Assembly (NCBI GenBank): GCA_964444795.1
Contig: CAYUIQ010000171.1
Location: 1 to 19,640, forward strand
Direction: 5' to 3'
Length of the DNA: 19,640 nucleotides
Source: JABMRP01 sp964444795
GTDB lineage: Bacteria > Planctomycetota > Planctomycetia > Pirellulales > Thermoguttaceae
The translations under genes and the position numbers were made by a program. This document shows positions 8,227 to 16,096 of this stretch, piece by piece (positions within the stretch are counted from its first letter, which is position 1; each line of letters opens with the position of its first letter). Under the pieces are notes generated by a model. That model saw only the letters and a list, made by a program, of their open reading frames with translations. It had not been told where the DNA came from and searched no databases.

Positions 8227-11200
8227 TTATCGAGGCAGCCTGGGGCGGTCTGGCTTGGCGTCGTCGTGAGCCGTCCGGCTCAGCGACCGACTCTGTGCCG
8301 CCGGAAGCAGAAGAAGGGCTTCCTTGGCCCTCGGCAGTATCTCAACCTTTCCGAGAAAGTGGGGCTCTCCAAGGATCCGATTCCCTTCGGACCGGGTCGT
8401 GTCGATCACCACGGCATACACCTTGCAGGGCCCCGCCGGGAGTCCGGCTAAGCGGGCGGGATAGCGGTCTTCAACGACCGCCCCCGGCTTGAGCAGCGAG
8501 AGCGGCACGGTCCAGTCGGCCGCGTCGTGCCGCGTATACCAGGGCGTTCCTCGGCGAGGCGTCTCGCCTCGGGGGCTGAGGTGGAATGCCAGCATGACAT
8601 TTCGATCCACCGGCCCGGTCACGCGCCACCAGGTGGACAGCCGGAGGATCCCTCCTTCTTCCGCCGTGCCGGGCAGGCCATATGCAAGCAACTCCACACC
8701 CGGCGCCGCTTCCGCGGGCGGGAGCAGTTTCCGGGCATCTTCGGGAATCTTCTCGGTAAGGAAGGTCTCGTCAACCATGGCGGGAAGTTTCTCTCCGCCG
8801 GCAGGGAAGGCGGAACAGGCCAAACCCGGGTCCGGTTGGTCACGGGAAGTCGTTTTCGGCTCCGGGATCCGGATGACACCCACGGGTCTGCCTTCTACAT
8901 CTTCATCAACCGAGAGGTCGGTCCCCAGGGCGGAGCAGAGATTGCGCATCTCGGAGAGGGTCTTCTGGGCCTCCTCGTATCCGGCGAGGACGGTATAGCC
9001 GTTTGAGACCTGCGTGGGCAGGATCTCGATCTTGTGGACACCGCTTGCCCGGAGGTGTAACCGGAAGAGGGCGCACCCGCGGCCCTCGGGCTTGAGCTGG
9101 CAGTCGAAAAGAAGGTTCCCCATGTCGTAGACCACCACCTTGCCGTCCACCACTTCGATTCCCTGCAGGCGGTGGGCCGAGTGGCCGAGGATGAGATCCA
9201 CGCCGTGCTTCAGTGCGATACGGGCCATCTCTCGGTGAACCGGCTGGGTTTCCCTGGCCCAGTTGTTACCCCAGTGAATGGTGAGGACCAGAAGATCGCA
9301 ACGTCCGTCGGCCCACCGACCGAGCCTCTTAACCTTCTCGGTGAACGACTTGAGGTTCCCCTCCTCCGCGGCGTAACTGGTGCCGGGGCGGTTCTCTTCC
9401 GCACGGAAACAGGGGGTCGTGGTATCCATGCCGGCGAAACCGACCCGAACGGGGCCGATGCGGACCAGCCGGGGCTCTTCCGCCGAGGCTGAGTTGTTGC
9501 CGATTCCCACGCACACCAGCCCGGCTCTTTCGCACCATCTGGCCGTGTCGGCTACGCTCTCGGGACCGTAATCGCCGCCATGGTTGTTTGCGGCGGTAAC
9601 CAGATCGATTCCCGCCTGCGTGAGGCAGCGAAGCATCTCCGGTCGGGCCCGGTAGTAGAAGGGGCAGCGTTCTCCCTTATCCGCCGGTGTTCCCTTCAGA
9701 GACACGCAGCATTCGAGGTTGCAGAACGCTGCATCCGCCGCGGAGAGCACGCTCTTGACCCCCGCCAGCGGCCAGTCGTATCCGTTGCGGCTTACCATGT
9801 CGTGTTCCCACCGGGCCAGGACCGTGTCGCCGCCCGCAACCAGCAGCCCGCGACCAGTCGCCTGCAACGCCGCTTCTGTCTTGCGGCGGACCCGGGCGAT
9901 CGCTTTGGTGTACTTACGACTACACAGCTCGAGGATTTTCAGTTCGAGATGGTAAAGGACCGATTCTTTCGCCTTGCTGGTGATGCACACGGGAACCAGG
10001 ATGATGTCCGGCACCAATTCGGGAGGCATTTCGTCGCCACCACCATTGGCCAGAATCCAGTACTCTCCGCTTCCCGGGCCCTGCTCCTCCATGCAACGGT
10101 CAAAGCGGTCTTCATCAATGAGCTTGGCTCCCGTCTCTTGCGCGACGCGCTCCTTGAGCGCCGATAGAATCGAAGAGCGCCGTCCGCCCAAGCCGGCCAG
10201 GGTCTGGTCCGTCACCGGCATGATCACGACGGTCTTCTCCTCGGTCACATCCAGGGATTCTCCCAGGCGGTTTACGGCCTCCGGCACGAGGTCCCTCCAG
10301 ATCTTCGATGACGAAGCCGTCGTAGTGGGGGTCTCTTTTTTCGTGGCGCCGGTAATCAGCTTGAACCGGCCCTCTTCCGCGGGCACGAGACTGGATTCGT
10401 TGCTCTTGAACCAGTTGCGAAAGCCCCAGAGATCGCGGCTTTCCTTGAGGAGCGTGTCCGCGAGATCCGGGGATAGACAGAGTTCCCGGACACAGGTCTC
10501 CCGAAGCTGGTCGGCTTCAGGCAGGGTTGCCGCCCGCCGCAGGCAGGTGTTGCGGCCCGAATCGGCCAGGGCATGGATCATCCGCGGACGGCTCTCCACC
10601 GTGGCTTCCTGCCAGCGGAGGAGGGCACACTCCAGGAGGTCCGGCTCGCAACCGGCGCCGGTGCCGTCAAGGAACCAGGCATACGCCGCCTCGACCTTCT
10701 CTTCAGGATGAAACACGAACCAACGCGTGCGGTGGTTCTCGCGAACGCCCGGATCGTCCCCCTCGACGTGTGCCTTGGCCCGGTAGTCCCAACCGAGGGT
10801 ATCTTCCTTGCCCCCTGCCTGTTGGCACCAGGCCATGGCATCGACGTACACCCGGCCGAAGTGACTCCTTCTTCCCCGGATCGGATTGGCGTCTCGGGAG
10901 CAGTCCGCGGGAAACCAGCCGAAGCCGGACAGAAAGACCTCGGTCCAGCGGTGAAAGACCGCATCGGTTGTGGGCAGGTCGCGAAAGCCGCTCGTGGTAC
11001 CGCCAACGCACCGGGTGGGTAATCCGGCGAGGCGGCAAAGCCCGGACAGCACGTAGTTGTACTCGCTGCACGATCCGGTTCCGCGGGTGAGCACGGTCGC
11101 GGCCGGATCCCACCGGTTGTCACGGACGTACCGAATTGAGCTGGTGACATAGTCGTGAATCCGGACCAACTTTTCGAAATCGGTTGTTGCGCCGTCGACC

Positions 11201-12705
11201 AGGGATGCGGCAGCCTTGCGCATCACGTCGGAGTCCATCGAGTAGTTTGTCTCCGACTTAAGGTAAAGCTCCTTCTCTTCGGGTGTAAGGAGAGGTGTTT
11301 CTTCGGGGGGCGAAGGATTCGAGGCGTTCCATCGCATGTTTCTCAAGGTGATCCCCACCACATACCCCAGATCCACACACTGGCCGGCCTCAAGACGATC
11401 GATCGTGTAGTGGACCAGCCTCTGGCCGTGCTTGTCGGTGAAAAAACGCTGTTGTCCGCGTTTGGGAAGGTGGAGGTAGTGGATCTCCTGGCGGGAGGAT
11501 TCCAGGGGAAGGGGCACGTAGACATCGATCTTGGTGGCCGGCTTGGAGGTGGGATTCATGAGCCGGTAATCGTAGCGGATCGTCCGTTGATCCGATCCCC
11601 AGGTCGTGAACTTTCCGTCTTCGCCCGCCGGTTTGTCTTCGGTAGACACGGCATCGATGATTTCCAGGATCGCTTCGCACACGGTTCGGCCGCTGGCGGA
11701 ATTGGTCATGATCACCGAGCCGGATTGTCGCGTCATGTTGAAACGCGAGTGGCATCGGAAACCGCTTCCATTGCTGCCGCTGTGAGACACCCAGCCCCCG
11801 TCTTCCTCGGTGTCGACAACCCATCCCAGCGAGCGGCGTGAGCGCGCGTCGTCTTTCTCGGGCTTCACCTGCAAGGTCGTCATGCGATTGATCGTTTCCG
11901 CTTTCAGCGAATGCTCCGCCGAACGTTCGTGTCTCATCATCTCGATCAGAAAGCGGGCATAATCGGAAGGCGTGGTATAGAGTGAAAAGGCGGCATTTCC
12001 TTGCCTGTAAAACCGCCTCCCCGCTTTGAAGTTCCCCTTTTCGTCATGTCCGCCGGCAAAGTTGGCCTCGAAGGACTCCTGCCACTGGTAGCTGCTGCGG
12101 GTCATGTTCAGGGGAGCCAGCAGCGACGCTTCCATCCAGGCGCTGATGGGCTGCTTTGCCAGGTGCTCTATCACGGTTTGCAGGTACAGGTAGCCCTCGC
12201 CCGAATAGGTGAAGCGGGTGTCCGGCTCGTGGAGCACCGGCGGGGGTTTGCCTGTCCTCCAACCGCCCTTGCGCCAGTTCGGCAACCCGGTCCGGTGGAG
12301 CATAACCATCCGCGCGGTGATTTTGCTTGCCAGCGGTTGGTCGGGCAGGTAAGGCTCCGCAAGGCAGTCGTCCAACGGGCGGTCAAGGTCGAAACCGCCG
12401 TCTTCAACCAGCTTCAACACCCGGTAGGTAAAGAGGGGCTTGCTCATTGAGGCGGCCTCGAAGACCGTTTGGTCATCCACCTTTTCCGGTTCGCCGGCAA
12501 TCCGCACGCCAAAGGCCTCTTTCCAGACGATACGGTTCTCCCTGATCAGTACCATGGACAGCCCGGGCACATGTTCCTCTTTCATCAGTTGGGGAACCTC
12601 TGCCTCAAGCACGGCGGTGAGTTGCTCCGTATCCCGGGCAACGAGAATGCCCGCAACCACATGAAACGCCAGAGCCACGATTAGGGCTCGAATGGGACAG
12701 GACAT
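8227..12705 (-). CDS. 1492-aa multidomain fusion: serine hydrolase (beta-lactamase-like) + transglutaminase-like + CapA-like
   Basis: Residues 1-24 are a signal peptide. Residues about 30-350 are a class-C beta-lactamase/D-aminopeptidase-like serine hydrolase: Ser86-x-x-Lys89, Tyr167-Ser-Gly169 and His308-Ser-Gly310. About 370-460 is a beta-rich linker. About 500-610 is a transglutaminase-like domain with Cys546 ('GSCSEYN'), His585 ('HRWTEVF') and Asp601. About 820-945 ('TVVIMPVTD', 'LIDEDRFDRCMEE') faintly resembles LpoB/CsgG-like domains. About 953-1240 is a CapA/PgsA metallophosphatase-like domain: Asp960 ('GGDT'), Asn-Asn-His1042, His1144, Gly-His1175-x-x-His1178 and 'YDMGNLLFD'. About 1338-1458 is a predicted beta-sandwich. 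The frame extends to 12801, but ATG 12705 has a GGGGAA site (12715-12720) and opens the signal peptide. It follows a sulfatase gene by 144 nt. Peptidoglycan or gamma-glutamyl-peptide processing is inferred; the domain calls at 30-350, 500-610 and 953-1240 are solid. Confidence 0.88.
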   Translation of the reverse strand: MSCPIRALIVALAFHVVAGILVARDTEQLTAVLEAEVPQLMKEEHVPGLSMVLIRENRIVWKEAFGVRIAGEPEKVDDQTVFEAASMSKPLFTYRVLKLVEDGGFDLDRPLDDCLAEPYLPDQPLASKITARMVMLHRTGLPNWRKGGWRTGKPPPVLHEPDTRFTYSGEGYLYLQTVIEHLAKQPISAWMEASLLAPLNMTRSSYQWQESFEANFAGGHDEKGNFKAGRRFYRQGNAAFSLYTTPSDYARFLIEMMRHERSAEHSLKAETINRMTTLQVKPEKDDARSRRSLGWVVDTEEDGGWVSHSGSNGSGFRCHSRFNMTRQSGSVIMTNSASGRTVCEAILEIIDAVSTEDKPAGEDGKFTTWGSDQRTIRYDYRLMNPTSKPATKIDVYVPLPLESSRQEIHYLHLPKRGQQRFFTDKHGQRLVHYTIDRLEAGQCVDLGYVVGITLRNMRWNASNPSPPEETPLLTPEEKELYLKSETNYSMDSDVMRKAAASLVDGATTDFEKLVRIHDYVTSSIRYVRDNRWDPAATVLTRGTGSCSEYNYVLSGLCRLAGLPTRCVGGTTSGFRDLPTTDAVFHRWTEVFLSGFGWFPADCSRDANPIRGRRSHFGRVYVDAMAWCQQAGGKEDTLGWDYRAKAHVEGDDPGVRENHRTRWFVFHPEEKVEAAYAWFLDGTGAGCEPDLLECALLRWQEATVESRPRMIHALADSGRNTCLRRAATLPEADQLRETCVRELCLSPDLADTLLKESRDLWGFRNWFKSNESSLVPAEEGRFKLITGATKKETPTTTASSSKIWRDLVPEAVNRLGESLDVTEEKTVVIMPVTDQTLAGLGGRRSSILSALKERVAQETGAKLIDEDRFDRCMEEQGPGSGEYWILANGGGDEMPPELVPDIILVPVCITSKAKESVLYHLELKILELCSRKYTKAIARVRRKTEAALQATGRGLLVAGGDTVLARWEHDMVSRNGYDWPLAGVKSVLSAADAAFCNLECCVSLKGTPADKGERCPFYYRARPEMLRCLTQAGIDLVTAANNHGGDYGPESVADTARWCERAGLVCVGIGNNSASAEEPRLVRIGPVRVGFAGMDTTTPCFRAEENRPGTSYAAEEGNLKSFTEKVKRLGRWADGRCDLLVLTIHWGNNWARETQPVHREMARIALKHGVDLILGHSAHRLQGIEVVDGKVVVYDMGNLLFDCQLKPEGRGCALFRLHLRASGVHKIEILPTQVSNGYTVLAGYEEAQKTLSEMRNLCSALGTDLSVDEDVEGRPVGVIRIPEPKTTSRDQPDPGLACSAFPAGGEKLPAMVDETFLTEKIPEDARKLLPPAEAAPGVELLAYGLPGTAEEGGILRLSTWWRVTGPVDRNVMLAFHLSPRGETPRRGTPWYTRHDAADWTVPLSLLKPGAVVEDRYPARLAGLPAGPCKVYAVVIDTTRSEGNRILGEPHFLGKVEILPRAKEALLLLPAAQSRSLSRTAHDDAKPDRPRLPR

Positions 12706-12849
12706 TTGACACCGTTCCCCGATGAAAGGGCCAGAAACGTTCGGTGGCTTCTCAACTCGGGCTCCACACGCCCACGTCAGGCTGGTAATACTCCACGCCA
12801 AACTGCACGAGTGCCACCCAAACAGCGTAAGCGAGGCATGACGGTCGTG

Positions 12850-14424
12850 TCAATCGTTCGCAGGCCGTTGCTGCCGGGTGATCTTCAGCAGCTTCGCTTT
12901 GAGTTCTCGCTTCACCGCGGCATGCTCCGGGTTCGTGGCGAGGTTGGTCCACTCGTACTGGTCGGCGTCGTGGTCGTAGAGTTCTTCGGCGCTGTTGTTG
13001 TAGAGGATGTAGCGCCAGCGCCTGGTGCGGACCGACCAATGCTGCCTTGCGGGGTCGTTGGCCGTCTCGGGACCGGCGAAGATCATGGTCAAGGCGGCGT
13101 CGGGACCGTCCCAGGTTCCGGACTCGGGATCTTCAAGGAACGGGCGCAGGCTGTGACCGTCGAGTCTCGCGCCTTGGTTGTTCTTTGGCGTATCGTCCGA
13201 CAAACCGCAGAGGTCGACAAGTGTCGGGTAGATGTCGATCAGCGAAACGGGGTGTTCGGCAACACCACCGGCGCTGGCGACGCCGGGAGCACGAATGACC
13301 AGCGGCACTCGGGCGCTCTCCTCCCAGAGGGAGTTCTTGAATAGGTAGTCTTTCTCGCCCATGTTCCAGCCGTGGTCGCTGGTGAGGACAATGACCGTGT
13401 TGTCCCTCAGGGGGCTGTTATCGATGGCTGCGACGACCTCGCCAACGCACTCGTCCACCGCGGCCACGCTCGCAAGGTAGGCCTGGGTGAACGCTCGGAT
13501 TCCGGCTTCGGTGGTCGGGTAGGATTCTCCCAGGAGACGGAAGTATCTGGGGCCTTTCCGGTTCTCATCGAATACATCCAGGTAGTGGCAGTCGTCCGCA
13601 TCGTTCTCCCGGATCACCGGGAGTTTGACGTTCCCCAGCGGGAACATGTCGAAGAAGCGTTTGGGCACATGCAGCGGTGTGTGCGGGCGGATGAAGCCAA
13701 CGGCGAGGAAGAACGGCTTGCCGCCCTTCTCTTGGGCAAGTTCCTCGATCCTGGCGGCCGCCCACCGGGCGTTACGCTCGTCCGGCGTCGGGTCGCGGTG
13801 CTTTTCGTCCACGTATCGCATGGGCACCGTTTTGCCCCACGTACCGTAGATCCAGCCCTTCTTCTCGGATTTGTCCGCCGCATAAGGCACGTCCGACAAC
13901 GGCGCGAACGAGCCGTCGACCGGCCCGATGCTCCTGAATGGCTCGGGAACGGACGGATGGGCCACTCGCTCCTTGCCGTTGAAGACGAACGGGCCGTAGT
14001 CCGCCTTGTGCTTGAACTCGCTCCAGACACCGCCGACATGGTGGTGCATAAGCTTGCCGGAACCCGCCACATGGTATCCGCTGTCGCGGAAGTGCTCCAT
14101 GACGGTCTTTGAGTTCTTCAGGACGGGGTTCGTAAACCACTTGTCCCAGAACAGATTCTTCGACGTATGGGGATAGATGCCCGTGAGGAAGCTGGAACGC
14201 GACGGCGCGCAGATAGGGCTGTTGCTGTAAGCTCGCCGGAACGCCACTCCCGACCGTGCCAGCTTTTCGATATTCGGGGTTGACGCCTGGGGGTGCCCGT
14301 CCATGCCGGTGATGTAATCGTTGAGGTCGTCGCAAACGATCAGCACCACGTTGGGCCGGTCGGCGGCTTCGGCGGCGGAGCACAGCAACCCCGCGATGAG
14401 CAAACACGATAATCGCGGTACCAT
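12850..14424 (-). CDS. Secreted iduronate-2-sulfatase-like Cys-type sulfatase
   Basis: A 524-aa exported sulfatase. A signal peptide covers residues 1-21. Asp32-Asp33 ('VCDDLNDY') bind metal and Cys72-Ala-Pro-Ser-Arg76 is the formylglycine motif. Lys124 with the run His127-His129 ('GSGKLMHHH'), His248 ('FIRPHTP'), Asp350-His351 ('TSDHGWNMGEK') and Lys363 ('FKNSLWEESARVP') match the iduronate-2-sulfatase-like branch (S1_7 type) rather than classic arylsulfatases. The family hydrolyses 2-O-sulfate or related esters on glycosaminoglycan-like or marine polysaccharides; the substrate here is inferred only. ATG 14424 is chosen over the longer frame (to 14469) because GGAGGA lies at 14430-14435, 5 nt before it, and the signal peptide starts there. 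It follows the ceramidase-like gene by 50 nt on the same strand, so the two are almost certainly co-transcribed. Confidence 0.92.
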   Translation of the reverse strand: MVPRLSCLLIAGLLCSAAEAADRPNVVLIVCDDLNDYITGMDGHPQASTPNIEKLARSGVAFRRAYSNSPICAPSRSSFLTGIYPHTSKNLFWDKWFTNPVLKNSKTVMEHFRDSGYHVAGSGKLMHHHVGGVWSEFKHKADYGPFVFNGKERVAHPSVPEPFRSIGPVDGSFAPLSDVPYAADKSEKKGWIYGTWGKTVPMRYVDEKHRDPTPDERNARWAAARIEELAQEKGGKPFFLAVGFIRPHTPLHVPKRFFDMFPLGNVKLPVIRENDADDCHYLDVFDENRKGPRYFRLLGESYPTTEAGIRAFTQAYLASVAAVDECVGEVVAAIDNSPLRDNTVIVLTSDHGWNMGEKDYLFKNSLWEESARVPLVIRAPGVASAGGVAEHPVSLIDIYPTLVDLCGLSDDTPKNNQGARLDGHSLRPFLEDPESGTWDGPDAALTMIFAGPETANDPARQHWSVRTRRWRYILYNNSAEELYDHDADQYEWTNLATNPEHAAVKRELKAKLLKITRQQRPAND

Positions 14425-14474
14425 TCTTCTCCTCCGTATGCTTTCAGTCGTCAGCCGGTAATCTCGCACCCGGA

Positions 14475-15896
14475 TCAGGCGATCAGCCTTCCGAGCATCG
14501 CCACGACGTCTCCGGTCAGGGTCCTTGCGGCAGTGGGGGCAAAAGGCGGCAAGTCGATGATTTTGGGCACGGTGATCGCCGAATACTCACCGGCCTTGAA
14601 GGCGTTCGGGTCGGGCAGGTAGCCGATGATATCGTCGGTGTAGCCGACCACGAGCGTGTCTTCCAGCGGCGAATCCCGGCGGATGGTCAGGCCGTAGCAG
14701 GTATAAAGCTCCGACGGATGGAAAACGAGCCCCAGTTCGCCTAACTGCATCGCACTGAGCGGAACGGGCGTGCGTGTCTGGGTGATGTCTCGCTTCACCG
14801 AGCTTTGAAACCAGTCTTCGGCAAAGCCCGCATCGACCCAAGGGCCGCTGTTGCACTTCGACGGGTCTTCACGGTACGCGGCCAGCCACTTGCCGAACCG
14901 TTCCATGTCGAGCGGGAGCGGGAGCTGCTGCGTTTGCACGCGGAGGGTGTCCACTTTCACGCGCCAGGCCGTGTCGATCGCCAGGGTTATCGCGGCAGCC
15001 ACCGGTTCGGCTGTCTTCTCGGCCGAGCCAATCCAATGGCTCGCGTCGCCGGCGTTCACGTCGCCGCAATGGCCCTGCAAGTACGACGGAGCCATTCCGT
15101 GCTTCTGGCGGACCAACTCGTCGACGAGTCCGGGCCAGTCGGGTCCGGCGTTATCGTCATGGTAGCAGACCGGATGGGCGGAAAAGTGATACCAAAGCAA
15201 GTTGCGTGACCCTTCGCCCCGGTCGAAATGCAGCACGTGGACCGTCGTGTCGAGCCAGCGCTGGGCGTCCGTGGAATCCTTGGTGAACTGCTCGTCGGTC
15301 TTCCATGTCTTGGTGGTGCGATTGTTGCTTGCCCCGGGAGCCCGGCTCTTGCCCAGGTACAGCGCGGCCGGAGCGAGATCGGCCTTGGCCATCTCCACCG
15401 CCCGGACTATCTTCGCCTCGACCGAGGCCATGTACTCCGGCGAAATGGCGCCCCATTGGCGAAAATATCGAAACGTGGGCATGGAATGCGTGTGCGTGGC
15501 ACAGATGCGAACGTTCGCGGCCGGAATGCCGAGTTGCTCGGTGATCCGCGATTGAACCCGAGCCGTCATCTCGCGTGAGACGCCGCAGATATCCAGCGAC
15601 ACAATCGCCGCTTGGGCATCTCCCAGTCGGAGCACGAGCGCTCGGGCCGCCGCTGGCCGGCGGATGCCGACGATTCGGCGTTCCTTGCCGGCCGGGCGAT
15701 GGAATCCGGCCATCTCGATCCCCAGCGGTGGTGTCGTATCCACCACGCCCTCGCCCGCTTCCAGCCGCGATTCTCCGGTCGCCGCGGAACCCGACGGCCC
15801 AGTCAACGCCAACGCGGCCGCCGATGTGACTCCGAGGCCAGCGGCACCCAAGCCGGCGAGTTTCAGGAACGAACGTCGTGAAGTCGGCTCGCGCAT
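14475..15896 (-). CDS. Tat-exported neutral/alkaline ceramidase-like hydrolase
   Basis: A 473-aa protein with a twin-arginine signal, Ser6-Arg7-Arg8-Ser-Phe-Leu-Lys12, then a long Ala/Gly/Leu hydrophobic stretch to about residue 39, so export as a folded, cofactor-bearing enzyme is expected. The mature part matches the neutral/alkaline non-lysosomal ceramidase N-terminal domain (PF04734): 'EGVVDTTPPLGIEMAGF', Thr-His135-Thr-His137 (zinc-binding), 'FSAHPVCY' with His241, and 'QGHCGDVN' near 274-281. These enzymes cleave the amide bond of ceramide. In planctomycetes many such proteins have unknown substrates, and this one is shorter than classic ceramidases (about 650-750 aa), lacking their C-terminal domain. 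AGGAGA lies 7 nt upstream of ATG 15896. It is first in the minus-strand operon, downstream of the promoter-like site at 15956-15984, and diverges from the sialidase gene. Confidence 0.85.
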   Translation of the reverse strand: MREPTSRRSFLKLAGLGAAGLGVTSAAALALTGPSGSAATGESRLEAGEGVVDTTPPLGIEMAGFHRPAGKERRIVGIRRPAAARALVLRLGDAQAAIVSLDICGVSREMTARVQSRITEQLGIPAANVRICATHTHSMPTFRYFRQWGAISPEYMASVEAKIVRAVEMAKADLAPAALYLGKSRAPGASNNRTTKTWKTDEQFTKDSTDAQRWLDTTVHVLHFDRGEGSRNLLWYHFSAHPVCYHDDNAGPDWPGLVDELVRQKHGMAPSYLQGHCGDVNAGDASHWIGSAEKTAEPVAAAITLAIDTAWRVKVDTLRVQTQQLPLPLDMERFGKWLAAYREDPSKCNSGPWVDAGFAEDWFQSSVKRDITQTRTPVPLSAMQLGELGLVFHPSELYTCYGLTIRRDSPLEDTLVVGYTDDIIGYLPDPNAFKAGEYSAITVPKIIDLPPFAPTAARTLTGDVVAMLGRLIA

Positions 15897-15955
15897 GGCA
15901 CGTTCTCCTTGACTGACGAGAGTTGACGGGAGTATGATCCTCCCATAGGGTCTGG

Positions 15956-15984
15956 AGTCTAGCCTGTGGGCCGCCGACGGTCAA
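15956..15984 (-). promoter_or_regulatory. Sigma-70-like promoter for the ceramidase/sulfatase/fusion operon
   Basis: On the minus strand TTGACC (15984-15979) is followed after exactly 17 nt by TAGACT (15961-15956). Five of six -35 bases and four of six -10 bases match consensus. Predicted transcription would start near 15949, about 52 nt before the ATG at 15896. It lies in the 197-nt divergent region shared with the sialidase gene. No equally good plus-strand promoter was found there; CATAAG at 16047-16052 is a weak -10 candidate. Confidence 0.6.
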
Positions 15985-16083
15985 GGATCATCGTGTTGCG
16001 CCATCATCTCATCCGATCCCGTTCGATCTCAACTCGCCCAATGAGGCATAAGAGAATCCGCCGAATTTCCCTTTGACCGTACT

Positions 16084-16096
16084 GGAGGCGACCGTG
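16084..16096 (+). promoter_or_regulatory. Ribosome-binding site deciding a GTG start
   Basis: GGAGG at 16084-16088 sits 5 nt before GTG 16094. The upstream in-frame TTG at 16073 has no such site, and translation from GTG begins directly with the Lys-Arg n-region of a signal peptide. Confidence 0.7.

Noticed and set aside
12706..12801. N-terminal extension of the 1492-aa protein by 32 codons
   Set aside because: The extension has no signal sequence or ribosome-binding site of note, while ATG 12705 has both.
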